From Dendrolimus kikuchii (Eukaryota; Arthropoda; Insecta; Lepidoptera; Lasiocampidae), in assembly GCA_019925095.2 (NCBI GenBank), contig CM034388.1:8454501-8518500 (forward strand): a stretch of DNA of 64,000 nt, given 5' to 3'. Positions 32,001 through 58,278 of the stretch are shown in pieces. Positions within the stretch are counted from its first letter, which is position 1, and each line of letters begins with the position of its first letter. The notes beneath the pieces are model-generated. The model had not been told where the DNA came from. It saw only the letters and a program-made list of their open reading frames with translations, and did no database searches. A program made the translations under genes and the position numbers.

Positions 32001-33817
32001 TTAAACTGAGTAAATTAAATGTTTATTTATGGAAAATTCCTTGTATAATTTGATAAATGTGTCTAAATGTGTAGAATTGAGATAATATAAAGACTCTAAT
32101 TGCGAGGCTTGGGGTGACTAGAAGGGGAGGTTGGAGGTCACATGGCCTGGTAATTAATATATCTGAATGTGTGGCTATGAAATGATTGAATAGAGGTATT
32201 CTTTTTCTTGTTTCTGTGATTATGTTATGTATTTATTCATTTATTATGCGAAGTTTCGATGACATTTACAGGAGTTTTGTTTGTAATATCAAAATAAAAA
32301 TGTGAAAAAAATCAAGGAAGGTAATTTGGATCAGGAGGTTCCGAAAATGGCTGTCGTTGGTTTGGATGTTTTTTTTTAATAAGTCGGAAGTCGTACCCCG
32401 GGGTGAACATGATTGCCTGGGTCAAAACACTTGGCTTACTGTCACTGGCTCTATATAAACACAAAAAATATACTAAATTACTTAATACAAGCTAAACACA
32501 CATTTTAGGACAAGATTTGGAAAAGGTGTGGGTGTATGTGTTTGTTATGGTTGGGAAAGAAAACTGATTGGATGTTCCGGTTAATCCCTCAATCGGCTGG
32601 ATCGATTTTGACGAGACTTTCAATGACAGATAGCTGATTTTATAAGGAGTTACTAAGTATACTTTTTTAGGGTTCCGCGGAAAAAAAAAAACATAAAAAT
32701 AGCCGACGAAGTCGTATATAATTGACACAAATACACACATTTACATGTTAACCATTTATCGCTTCTGTTAATATTATACAACGGACAACTTTGGAACCAA
32801 TTACAGATGTGAATGACGGGGATTAAAAAACTTACTTGGCACTCTTGTTGAATCCGCTCATAAGGTACGTGAACTCATCGTGTAACATGTCCCCGTATTT
32901 GTTCATCTTTAGGCTGTAGGTGGTGAGCCCCTTCAGGTAGCGCTGGTTGTGTTTTGCGATTGTGTGTTTATTCTTAACGAAGATCTTCATGCGGAACTTG
33001 TCTTCTATTGCACTATCATACTGTTTCCCATATTCCATCTAATGCCACGACAATTTTTAACATTAAAATTATCGCAATTTCTTTGCTCAGTTTTACAGTA
33101 ATTGTGCAGTTTCATAAAATTATTATGTACTAACTGAAATATGAGACGGGAGCACACAGAAACTACTCGAATAACGATCTGTGAAACCCGTCTTTCCAAC
33201 AATGAGGAACTTAAGTGCGGTTTAAGTACAGGCCTGTACGGGCCACAATTCACTGGACAGATCTAATAAGAAATAGTATGTTTTTTTACTCCACTTGGGC
33301 CAAGCTGCTGGGTCTTAACGACGTAATCAATGCAGACTTCAAGAATATAAACGGGTCTGTGCACTCGATCGTATCTTTGCCTATCACATGAACGGGGGGT
33401 TTGTACTGTTGCAAGCCAAGCTTTCGGTAGTTTTTCATACTGTTAACCGTTACACGAACTAGTAATGATCTAAAGTTAAACCTTGTATTCGTTCAAAATA
33501 CATTTAAACAAGATCACCAATGGATATATAAATATATATATAACTAACACATAACTGTAAAGATATGTTGCTGGAAACTTCTTCTCCTTAACTAAAATTG
33601 TTTTGAAAGCGGTGGTAAACTCAGGACTTTCAATAAGTAATGTGCAAGATTCCATTTCCATTCCAATTTATTTATTTCATTTCATTCGCTATGATATATG
33701 AAATTGGAGGTTCATCATACGTACCTTAAATCCAATCCATTCCTCTTTGACGAGGTCGTAGTAGGATACAGCGTTGGCAACCGCCACTACACCCAACAAT
33801 AGTGCCAAAGTTTTCAT
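23090..33817 (-). CDS. Cathepsin L-like cysteine protease, diverged paralogue A
   Basis: Five coding exons on the minus strand: 33817-33725, 33038-32836, 29425-29278, 25480-25275 and 23450-23090, giving 336 residues plus stop. All splice sites are GT/AG and there is no frameshift. Residues 1-18 are a signal peptide ([18 protein letters not shown]). The I29 propeptide carries the ERFNIN pattern (EDKFRMKIF...N...I...N) and NKYGDM. The mature enzyme starts near residue 120. Catalytic Cys143, His282 and Asn303 and the oxyanion Gln136 are present. Two sites differ from paralogue [11 protein letters not shown] has one extra residue and Lys where GKCGSCW has Gly. CRSG replaces CNGG at 183-186, which lines the S2 pocket. 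The linker after the propeptide is 5 residues shorter. Family role: secreted or lysosomal protein digestion. Changed specificity or activity is inferred. Confidence 0.9.
23956..24164. mobile_element. MITE-like element with terminal inverted repeats
   Basis: The ends GGCCGCTTGCATAA and TTATGTAAGCGGCC are inverted copies with one mismatch. The interior is AT-rich with no coding capacity and itself partly self-complementary (AATACGTTTTACACAAAACG). No clear target duplication was seen. Confidence 0.6.
24726..24890. repeat. Interspersed repeat, copy 1 (pairs with 61080-61240)
   Basis: Shares CTCACAACGCCCAAAATGCT, GCGACCGCGGTCGTTA-like sequence and CAACGACCCATGTC with 61080-61240, same orientation. 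A partial reversed copy lies at 35555-35645. Non-coding. Confidence 0.65.
25590..25925 (+). pseudogene. C-terminal remnant of a non-LTR reverse transcriptase
   Basis: Reading rightward from about 25795, the frame gives [15 protein letters not shown] then [18 protein letters not shown] and a stop near 25925. This is the typical end of CR1/Jockey-type LINE polyproteins (SFSVQAARLWN...SIR...F). The upstream part reads [14 protein letters not shown] with in-frame stops later. An old, dead fragment lying antisense in gene A intron 3. Confidence 0.6.
26535..27526 (-). mobile_element. mariner-type transposon, decayed, copy 1
   Basis: Terminal inverted repeats share TCTGTCAAAAAAGTA (left near 26538; reversed at right near 27508), each flanked by TA. 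On the minus strand a transposase remnant reads [11 protein letters not shown] (second catalytic Asp) and [12 protein letters not shown] (third), with 33 residues between them, one fewer than DD34D mariners. Several frameshifts and stops. Lies in gene A intron 3. Inactive. Confidence 0.75.
27598..28061 (+). mobile_element. Solo LTR, family 2, copy 1
   Basis: 464 bp beginning TGTTATGAATTTG and ending CGCAACA, with GTAT on both sides (27594-27597 and 28062-28065). Aligns throughout with 39130-39598; shared landmarks are GAAATTATCACAAA, TTAGAAGTACACACACGTAA, TTGCCGCCCACTGG and TCGGCTTAATGGCTTCTAA. Orientation is assigned only from the TG/CA ends. Lies in gene A intron 3. Confidence 0.75.
28066..29277. 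other. Gene A intron 3, remainder
   Basis: About 28435-28515 is a short diverged SINE piece (AGGCGACGGTATCCAC, TTTCTGCCTG). The rest is AT-rich with no gene. Confidence 0.4.
29716..30986 (-). mobile_element. mariner-type transposon with intact ends, copy 2
   Basis: 1271 bp flanked by TA on both sides (29714-29715 and 30987-30988). The ends are TTAGGTCTTTACATATTATT and, reversed, TTAGGTCCTTACATATGAAG. On the minus strand a mariner transposase can be followed in three open pieces. 30855-30388 holds the helix-turn-helix region with [19 protein letters not shown]. About 30452-30234 holds [18 protein letters not shown] with the first catalytic Asp. 30099-29794 holds [11 protein letters not shown] and [12 protein letters not shown], with the DD34D spacing kept. 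Frameshifts separate the pieces, so it is a pseudogene copy. Lies in gene A intron 2. Confidence 0.88.
31230..31420. repeat. Fragment of the CCCGCGGG repeat family, reversed
   Basis: Contains CCGGGATATAAAGTATTACA, TTGCTTATTGATCAATG and TTTGCTATCGATCAGCG, diverged and reversed relative to 8050-8260. In gene A intron 2. Confidence 0.45.
31430..31730 (+). mobile_element. SINE-like repeat, longest copy
   Basis: Begins GAGAAAGAATACAATTTCCT, continues CCTGTCGTAAGAGGCGAC, GGATGGCTACCACCCCTGG and GTGGGCCGTCTGCCTGTCTG, and ends CTGAACTCCTGCAGTAAAAA. This gives the order of the family; other copies (17040, 17405, 36990, 41700) are partial. No coding capacity. Confidence 0.65.
31731..32835. other. Gene A intron 2, remainder
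   Basis: AT-rich, no gene or clear repeat seen apart from short simple runs. Confidence 0.4.
33039..33724. other. Gene A intron 1
   Basis: 686-bp intron; donor GTACGT after Lys31 and acceptor TTAG before the propeptide exon. No mobile element recognised, in contrast to the other introns. Confidence 0.6.
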
Positions 33818-34816
33818 TTTGCCTGTGTACAATAAAAATCATTGTTTTGATTTAATTTAAAATAAAGCTACCCTTTATACCTACGTTAACAAAGCTCATA
33901 CTTTTAAGTATTTATAGCCTGTTAAGGTTTTTGTTAATTATATTAATTTACTCTATGGTAGTACTAATCTAGTCGTGATTATGATCGTGCATAAACTATT
34001 TTCTTTATTTTCCTAGATTTAATTTATATGGGTGAATAAAGCAAAATTATACCTAGTAGTAAAGGTAGTTTCGAAATAGGGTTGCCAACTATTGTACTAT
34101 ATTTTTGCTAATTGTATCGTGTTTTTATAGTATCGTCGTTAATAGCCCATGTAAGATCGAATATGATTATTTTAAAAATAACAGATGTTTGCTGGCCAAA
34201 AAAAACTAGTAATAAATACACATGGCAAATGCAATAATTAAATTATATATTTATAATAATGAAAAATAAAATCTTTAAAAGCATTTCGTGGCAAAGATTA
34301 TTTTTCTATTATACTTGTAGTAGTTTCCATAATTTGAAAAATTATAAATGTTAACTCTGCTATCAATATAGTAAGAATACAGAGAAAGCGAACCGTGTAT
34401 TTGTATCAATTATTTTTTGCAGTAAGTAAATAGCGCAAAATATAAATCTAAACACATTAGAAAGAAAACGAAGGAGAGAAAAGAACATTCGTATCTCCCG
34501 GATAGTTATTATTATTCTTTGTGTTCAATCACGGGACTGTGTAGATTGTTTAGTACTTTTATAAGATTAAGATTAACTTATTATAGTATTTTATTTATAA
34601 GGTACTTAGAGTAATAATTAAGGAAGTTTTTTTGTCCGAAATGAAATGATTAATTTTTATTGGCCAGAAATATATTACGAAAAGATCTTAAAATTAATTA
34701 TGATTCGACATTTTTATTTTTCCTAAAAATTAATCCAAAAATGCCGTTTTGTAAAAACGTCTCTAAAGATTAGGGACTGAGTATTGACCCTTTTATTGCT
34801 CTAGGTACATATAAAT
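33818..34816. other. Gene A 5' UTR intron
   Basis: AT-rich with no gene; presumed intron between the leader exon and the first coding exon. Confidence 0.5.
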
Positions 34817-34822
34817 ACTTAC

Positions 34823-34905
34823 GCTCTTCTTTGGTTTAAAATGTTAATCACTATGTAAGACTTTCTATACGACTGCACACGTTGGCGTTCAAAAGAGTTG
34901 TGTTA
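34823..34905 (-). promoter_or_regulatory. Gene A leader exon and TATA box
   Basis: A GTAAGT donor lies on the minus strand at 34822-34817, and an acceptor (GTACACAG) lies just before the ATG at 33817, so a 5' UTR exon ends at 34823. A minus-strand TATA-like TTTATATAAT lies at 34927-34918, about 20-35 bp upstream of the expected start. The matching region of gene B (57746-57800) is similar in sequence (CGTGTGCAGTCGTA against CGTGTAGTCGTA). Confidence 0.55.
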
Positions 34906-35039
34906 TCAACTGCAAATTATTATATAAATCTGTTTTTCCTCATAAGAATACCTAGAGATTTACTCAATTATAATACATTGTGGCTACGTTCCTGGTGAGA
35001 CTCGCAACATCCACGTTCATTACCGCGATTTTTCCCGTT

Positions 35040-35535
35040 CCATTTGCTTGCGGACGTTACAATGATAAACTGTAGTCGAGTGTGCAGCCTGGGCACCTCA
35101 GAGGTTTGAACTCGAGACAATAGTAGATCCGATTGATTCGCTTGGCAGCCTGGTGCAAGCCATGCGGCAGAGCGATGATCATTACCGCTTCAGGGGCCCT
35201 CATGCATCAAGGGAGCAGAGGAGTCTTCACCCTTGTCATCGAAGTGAGTTAGCTCTTCCAGGGGCTTTCTCAGGCACTTATTGCGCTAGGATCGGCGTGA
35301 GCGTAACTACGTTCTATGTCTCATGCCCTTCCTGCCATAAGCGCGGGGCCGTCGGAGGCGGGTGGTTTTAGTGAGTATTAGTCATTTGGGCTCGAGTCTC
35401 CACACAAGCCGGTTGATTACTGTTTGGATTGCCCCTTCTGGGAAGGCCTCCATGATCAACTATGGTCTAATCCCTTGCAAAGGACCCGGTATTGTGTGTA
35501 AATAGAATTTCCCCCGCCTGAAAAAAAAATATAGA
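35040..35535 (+). mobile_element. R1-clade LINE 3' tail
   Basis: GC-rich block ending in TTTCCCCCGCCTGAAAAAA. Contains GTGGTTTTAGTGAGTATTAG near 35364, which matches the 3' UTR of the LINE at 46465 (GGGTTTTAGTGGGTATCCCC). Coding part lost. Confidence 0.6.
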
Positions 35536-35554
35536 GTTCTGTATAATTAAACGT

Positions 35555-35645
35555 CTTTAGTGACGTTTTCGCGAGCGTAGTTGTCATTTGAAACGGCTCA
35601 CGGAGCATTTTGGGCGTTGTGAGCTATTAGTGGAACGCGTCCTAT
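35555..35645. repeat. Partial reversed copy of the 24726/61080 repeat
   Basis: Reads TAGTGACGTTTTCGCGAGCG, then GCATTTTGGGCGTTGTGAGC, then GGAACGCGTCC, the reverse of the left part of the 24726 copy. Confidence 0.55.
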
Positions 35646-36690
35646 GTGGTACCTATGCTTTAGAGTAAGCCCGAAAATATCGTAATTCCGAAAATTACAA
35701 TTTATTCCTAAACGAAGCAATATTTCTTGCTGATCTTATAAATTTAGACGCTACTGTAAATACTGTCTATGCTTCAATTATGCCAGACCAAAGATTATAT
35801 ACCTACTTACGGCCTTATTCATTACTCTAACTCAATATGAATAAGACCGTTAATATATAACACCTACTTTCCGTAGGTAACTGAGTTTTTCAAAATAATG
35901 ATGTAGTTCAGTTTTGAAAATTAAATTAATAAGAATTGGATAATACCATTAGTGATATTAGATTTAGTTTTAAAGGTGTAAAGTAGCATTAGCATATAAA
36001 GGAAATTTTAGACTTCAGTCTCAACTCAATTGGATTGTACTTATTTCACCACAGTTTTATAACCAGATTACGTTAAAAAAGAAAAGGTTATCGCAATATT
36101 AATCTATATATATCAGAGTTTAATAGATTTTTTTTATAAATATTAAAATATAGGCTTTGTATCAACGCATCTAAAAAATTACCCCAAGCTCAAGGCACTA
36201 TATAATACCCATATAATAAAAAAAAGTGGTGGAGCGTTTAAATGAAAACCGATCACAGTACCACATAAAAGATCTTACTTGGTTTTGATTTATTATTAAT
36301 AGCGTTAATAAGGTAAGTGGGTTTTTACTTTTTGGTTATATTATTCTGGTGATTTTAATATAGTATAATTTATAACCCAAATAATAAATTATAAATATAC
36401 TTAAAAAATTAGATGCTGACGTAGGTACAATGTTAACCCAATATTTCCTCATTTTAAGTATATTGTGTGAACGCAATTTACCTGGTAATCTAAATTCAAA
36501 TTAAAGTTTGTCAGCGTGCCGTTTGATGGTTAGCGACGAGCATTAAACGCCTGACCCGGTGAAGTCCAGTTCCGAGCCAACCATGGTCAGCGCCTAAGTT
36601 TTGAAACCAATGAAGCGCCTCTTTGCTTTTCTAAATGATTGAAGCAATTTGATACATGTTGATACCATTCGGAAACATTGTCATTAAAAA
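35646..36690. other. AT-rich spacer upstream of gene A
   Basis: No gene. Low-complexity A/T sequence with no clear repeat. Confidence 0.4.
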
Positions 36691-36724
36691 ATCTTGTATT
36701 ATATATGTATTTATTTTATACTTG

Positions 36725-36860
36725 TCACTTATCTCTATATGTGTTTGAGTGGGCCCCGGGGTGGTTTAGATTCACAATTAGACCCGGTAGGAAGCGGGAA
36801 TCGGGTTCGAGATTTTTATTTTTTTAGGACAGGACAACGTTTGTCGAGAACGCTTGTATA
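36725..36860. repeat. Copy of the GTTTAGATTCACAATT repeat
   Basis: Reads GTGTTTGAGTGGGCCCCGGG, GTTTAGATTCACAATTAGAC, then CAGGACAACGTTTGTCGAG; same family as 10430 and 49860. Confidence 0.6.
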
Positions 36861-36989
36861 CTATATTTTCTTCATTACTTCAATTGGTATGACTTTTGTT
36901 CTAAAACTTATGAATTACTTGAAAAAAAAATTAGATCTTTGCTAGCCAAACTAAAAAGGAGTAAGAAAACACATGTAAAATTCAATAAT

Positions 36990-37216
36990 GAAATTTTTTT
37001 TTTTTTATTGCAGGAGTTCAGCAGACAGGCAGACGGCCCACTTGATGGAAAGCGGTTACCATCGCCTATAGACATTTGCAATACCAAAGGTGCTACAAAT
37101 GCGCTGCTGCTCTCTTAAGGGAGACTGGAACCTGGTCACTAATGCCGGAACACAAATCAAGGTTGTTATGGCGACATACTCTAGACCAGGGGTGGGAGCC
37201 ATCCAGTCGGGCAAAT
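36990..37216 (-). mobile_element. SINE-like repeat with poly(A) tail
   Basis: Reversed copy: the plus strand starts with a run of T at 36991, then GCAGGAGTTCAGCAGACAGG, and ends GAGCCATCCAGTCGGGCAAA. It lacks the GGCGACAAAACAACCC head seen at 31430, so it is 5'-truncated. Confidence 0.65.
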
Positions 37217-37439
37217 AAAATATAAAATAAATAACAAAACCTAAATATGTAGTATATTTGTCCCAAAAGTACTATATTTTTAATGCTTAATAACAAAAAT
37301 ACTATATTTTCTTAAAAAAAGGTTTCATGCATAATACTTACACGAGACCTTTCTACGATTTCATATGGTAAAACCTTAGATCATATAAAACCTAGCATTT
37401 CGGCTATTATCTGAATCATATGATTATTAGCGCGTTCAG

Positions 37440-38040
37440 TCGCCGTTTTATACGCTCGTGGATGGCATGGCGAAGACTACTCCAGGCGGAGTTAGGGCCG
37501 GTGACTCGTTGGGGAGCGATTGTAACTGGTAGAGGGCATTCTTTTGTGAGTCATTACTGACTTGGAAAAGGGTGCCGCCATGAGACCGAGGGAGAGGACG
37601 GTGCAGGCAGATTTCGAGTGCCGGCTATTTAACTAGTCGGGGGTTCGGAAACATCATTATGTAGCGGTTTCCCATCATCCGTAGTAGAGGGCCACTGTTT
37701 ACGGGGGTATCGATGGAAACACCTCTACTGTACGAAGTGGTACGGCCCTGCTTTCCGGGGTTTCGTACCAAATCGGCGCACTAGGATGTCAGTGCGCTTA
37801 ACTACGTTAGACATCTGTTGACATTCTAGATATAGGCTCTCGTAGGAAGGTAGGTAGGTTTAGTGGGTAGTTTGTTGGTCTTCCTCCTTTAATGGAGGAG
37901 ACACCGGTTGCCGTTTGGGTCATAATCCCACACGCACCCGAGGCAGGCGGCTTTAGGCGGTGCTTGTGGTCTTACCCTGTATCCAGGAACTGTGTGTATG
38001 TGTCACAAGAAAAGACATTCCCCCTGCGTTAAAAAAAGAA
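37440..38040 (+). mobile_element. R1-clade LINE 3' tail
   Basis: GC-rich block ending CATTCCCCCTGCG followed by an A run, with GGTTTAGTGGGTAGTTTG near 37857. Resembles the tails at 190, 35040 and 46218; orientation is the same in all four. Confidence 0.6.
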
Positions 38041-38210
38041 TGTTGAGTGGTGCCTCGATGATAGTACCCTGTTAAATGGGGTGACGCACCCGCTCCCATC
38101 TCCCGAGAGCGGATTACAAAATAAGACCACGAGTTATTGTACTCTCGATGTATTCACTTGGTTAATTGTTCTTAATTTAACTTACAACTATATTACAGAA
38201 ACTTTATTAT

Positions 38211-38425
38211 AAATATTATATTTACACGTTTATGACCTTCCATGATCAAATGGATCGTGTACTAGCAGAAGGTGATGCCAGGAGCCTTAAGAACAGACGA
38301 GCGTGCATGACAAGAGCTATGAATGTCAAAGAAGCAAGTGAGGAAAGAATAAGCCTGAATGGCGCTCTGTTGTTCGTGCCTACCCAAGGGAATTGGCGTG
38401 AAGTTATGTATGTATGTATGTACAC
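38211..38425 (+). pseudogene. Possible LINE end with GTAT microsatellite
   Basis: A frame from about 38232 reads MTFHDQMDRVLAEGDARS and CMTRAMNVKEASEERIS, ending near a (GTAT)n run at 38404-38421. It has the look of the C-terminus and simple-repeat tail of a lepidopteran non-LTR element, but I cannot name the family. Confidence 0.3.
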
Positions 38426-39006
38426 GTTTATGAGATTGGACATTTTTGATGATAAAGACAGATGCCCAATGTTATCGACAGCTCTAACACCGATTTCTAT
38501 TATCTGTATTTAGTTATTTCGATAGCATCACGTTCATGCATTGACCCATAGCCTTTAGTTGCGCTAAATTATATGTCAATAAATTGGTGGATGAAACGTG
38601 ATGCAACAGCTAAAACTTTATATATTTTACTGATGATGCAACTACACCTGCCTGTTAAAAAAACCTTTTCAAACGTCATTAAATCAATTAAATATATGAA
38701 TGGCAACCACGTCTATTTTTTTCACTATAACATAATCTAGCGGCATATAGAATGCATATTTTTGTTAAATTTCATCATCCAATAGTTTCGAGAAAAAATG
38801 ACTAATGACCGGGTCCTAACATCGGTTTTTGATCTTAGATCATAAAATACCTCAATGATTTTGATATTTCTTATATAAAGTTTGTCTTTTAACGATAGTA
38901 AGGCAAACAAACGGTTGCTAAGATATAGGTATAGGAACGGGCCATAACATAGAAAGAAAAACGGATGACCGGATATTTTGTTTGGGTAACGAAAGTAGAT
39001 TAAAAC

Positions 39007-39048
39007 GCGCGGCAAATTTAAAAAATGATGTTTTTAAATTTGCCGCGC
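39007..39048. repeat. 18-bp-stem hairpin
   Basis: GCGCGGCAAATTTAAAAA and its exact reverse complement are separated by 6 bases (39025-39030). Confidence 0.9.
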
Positions 39049-39129
39049 ATTGGCAAAGTATTTTCTTAAGTTTTTCAAATTCGAGCTGAAGCAACAGAAG
39101 AATATTAAAAAAAAACAAAGTTTACGTAT

Positions 39130-39598
39130 TGCTACGAATTTGCAGGATGTAAATTCGAAAATGCCGTTGAAATTATCACAAAATTTATTAGAAGTACACA
39201 CACGTAATTCACAGTTCTTACAAGTATAGCCGAATACAACAAAACAACCTTAAAGCAGAAAATCGTAGTCACATAAACCGCGCAGTCCGTCGTGATAAGA
39301 CATTCGCTCCGAAAATACACTTGGTAACGCTTCGTTCGAAGTCGGAACACGACTTTTTCCGTCTGACCGACCCTCATTCATTGGTAAACTAGAGGTTGAC
39401 TCCTAGCAACATGCCGCCCACTGGTTCTTGAAATCGTTAAATGGTCGGCTTAATGGCTTCTAAGAATGCGCATGAAATACCAACAGAGGAAAGGTTTTAT
39501 GACATATTGCGGCGGTGTGCATAAAGATATTAGCGCCAAAATAGATCACTCAAATTAAAAAGGGGTATTAAAACACCTACAAGGGCCGGTTTGCGTCA
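39130..39598 (+). mobile_element. Solo LTR, family 2, copy 2
   Basis: 469 bp beginning TGCTACGAATTTG and ending GCGTCA, with GTAT on both sides (39126-39129 and 39599-39602). Aligns along its whole length with 27598-28061. The flanks outside the GTAT are unrelated to those of copy 1. Confidence 0.75.
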
Positions 39599-39602
39599 GT
39601 AT

Positions 39603-40860
39603 TGCATTGTACTCAGTAGCAATTTGGAGTTGCCATGTTTTTTTTTTCAGTCTCTACTTTCGTCATCCAGACCCTAAAGATTTTTATAAAGGTACCATTT
39701 TTACCAAAATGACTATAGAATCCTAAAAGCGGTCTGATTTAATGAAAACAACGATATCGTTATAAAATATTTAATGACATATATGTCTTAATTTTCATAT
39801 CACACGTGTTGCTTTTATAACACGAACACTTGTCCTAATAAAAATTCTTACAGTTAATTAAAATGATTTTTAATACTACCGCCAGTCACATCTCTATACT
39901 CTATGTCTATTATACTCATAAGAAGAGGATGAACAACCTTGTGGGAATTGTATGAATGTGATATACACATAATAAAAACTGGAGATTTCAATGACTAATT
40001 TCATAAGAATTTGCCGAAATAAGCAACGAGTATAAAGATTAATGGAAACTTGCCCATTAAAAATATATCAAAATGGGTCTTGATGACAATGATATATTTA
40101 TCTAACAGTCGATTGTCATGGTATAATCTGACTAATTGCTGTCAAACAGTTTTTATAACTATCCAAAATTATTCAGTAATTAAAGTAATTTTAAAATCAT
40201 AAATTTAATATGTAAAGTAGTATTTATAATAAAGCTAAAAAACTTAAATAAAACATTTTGTTTACATTTTTCACTTAGAAACGAATTAGGCATGTTTGAT
40301 ATTAAATTTATTGCCGTGTGCTAGATGATGCCTGTTATCATTATTTTAGGATCATACGTTGATCAGTGATTAATATAGTGAAACATAGGGTGTCTAGATT
40401 GTAATTTTTTTCGAATTTCGGGTACAGAAAAACCTTGGGGAAATGTTTGGCGAATAAAATATTGTCACTGGGAGTAGGATATAAATTTCGGGAGAAGCAC
40501 TAAAATAGTATACAAAAAGTAAAAGGAAGTATCCTACAATTGTGATGATGATAACGCCATGCCATTTCTAACAAAATATAATATAGTTCTTCTGACATTA
40601 TTATAGTAATCCAGTATATTATACATTAACCTGTTGAAGTTGCTACCATTGATAATAATTTATAATTTAAAGGACTAGTTAGGTTTAAGATGTATGGGGA
40701 AGAGTTTCCAATATAGTATCATTTTAAGACAATTTTTCGTTTTCCACGAGGAAATTTCCAACATTCAATCTCGAGACCGTGAACGAACATTACAATGGAT
40801 GTATGTAAATGAATTTGGATATTTGACAGTGTTGAGACGATCGGCTGATCCGGGATGTTG
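39603..40860. other. Spacer downstream of cathepsin gene B
   Basis: AT-rich; presumably contains the gene B 3' UTR in its right part. No other gene seen. Confidence 0.45.
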
Positions 40861-56956
<16,096 letters not shown>

Positions 56957-57739
56957 TTTGCTGTGTAGATACAACAAAAAAATGATTTGTTTGAATATGA
57001 AATAATGCTTCCCTCAATAGCCTATTCTTCAAATAACTGTCTTAATTTGATTTATTTTTTCAAATATTTTACATTATATTTTATTGGTTAATTAATTTTT
57101 ATAAATAAAATAATAATTATATTGAAAATAAGAACAATATAATCACAATCGTGCAAAAAAGCACAACTGTTTTGTTGACCTTCCCAAGATTAGTTTATAT
57201 AGGTAAACAAGGTAAAATTACGTAGTAAATACAACTAGTCTGTGAAAGGAATCCGTGCCGAAGATTTCTTATTTCATTCTTGTATTGCTTTCATCAGCTA
57301 AAAAATAATAAACGTAACATTCCGCTATCAAAAATATAATAAGAAAAAAGAGCATGTTTTAAAAACGACTCGAAATAACCATTCGAAGGTAAAAAGTAAC
57401 AGGAAATACCAACATCCTAATGATCCTAATCTTAATTTACAAAAAAAAACTATAAACGCCGAGCCGTGCTAAATATATTATAAGCAAAAATAAAATAATT
57501 TATTAAGTGAATAAAACGCACTCCCTTTACTTATACTTTAGATACCTTATAAATAAGGAACAAAAATAATCTTATAACAGCATCACACAATCTACGCAAT
57601 CCACTAATTCAACACAAAGAAGTTAATTTTACTGATCCGGTGATACTAACATCTTTCTCTCTTTTTTTATAAGTGTAAATTAATTAATTATTTTGTCTAT
57701 GCTATTTACTGCAACATATAATCGATAGAAAAGTGATAC
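56957..57739. other. Gene B 5' UTR intron
   Basis: AT-rich with no gene; corresponds to the intron upstream of gene A's first coding exon. Confidence 0.45.
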
Positions 57740-57745
57740 ACGTAC

Positions 57746-57800
57746 CTCTGGAATTTACTTATTACTGTACGACTACACGCACTGGCTTTCAATACCGTTG
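57746..57800 (-). promoter_or_regulatory. Gene B leader exon (5' UTR)
   Basis: A minus-strand donor GTACGT lies at 57745-57740. The sequence upstream (TTGAAAGCCAGTGCGTGTAG on the minus strand) matches the leader exon of gene A. The gene A TATA box has no clear counterpart; a fold-back element begins at the corresponding place. Confidence 0.45.
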
Positions 57801-57990
57801 TGATCACAAACTACTATTGCTACTATGGATATGGTTGTGATCACAAACTACTATGGATACTACGTATGTTGTGATCTCTTATGAGAGTATAATATATTTC
57901 TTGGTTGTGATCATAGAGCAAGTAGTCAGAGTAATCACTTGGTTGTGTTTTCATGTACTATCCATAGTAGTTTGTGGTTTTCATTTGAGT
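57800..57990. mobile_element. Fold-back element at the gene B promoter
   Basis: Two direct copies of TTGTGATCACAAACTACTAT on the left (57801 and 57835) and the inverse CTATCCATAGTAGTTTGTGG on the right near 57959. The same end (ACAAACTACTATGGATACTA) occurs alone at 61046. Non-coding. Confidence 0.6.
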
Positions 57991-58278
57991 TTTGTGTCAT
58001 TTGTTTCATTTGCAATGTACTTGTGTTACCTATAAAACAACAGTAAAAAAAATTAAGCTTTGTTTAATGATCTGTTTTTTTAATGCATTAGTTAGTGTAC
58101 ATAAGTTGTTATTTCCTTTTCCTGCACGCTTGTGTATTATTTGCTAGTTAAATTACTTATTGTGCGCTACGCTATACGCTCTAAAATTGAGTTAACTCAA
58201 TGACTTGCACCGATGTGTACGCTTATTCCAAATGAGTTGGCGCACAACTTCAGCGCAGCTTAAACTAAAATGTTGATG

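Noticed and set aside
23090..33817. Gene A as a pseudogene
   Set aside because: All five exons are open, splice sites canonical, and signal peptide, propeptide motifs and catalytic triad are kept.
38232..38513. 93-codon open frame as a host gene
   Set aside because: Ends in a GTAT microsatellite typical of LINE tails and has no splice context; kept only as a low-confidence element fragment.
57800..57990. Spaced direct repeats resembling a CRISPR array
   Set aside because: Only two direct copies plus an inverted one, in a eukaryotic promoter region; a fold-back element explains them.
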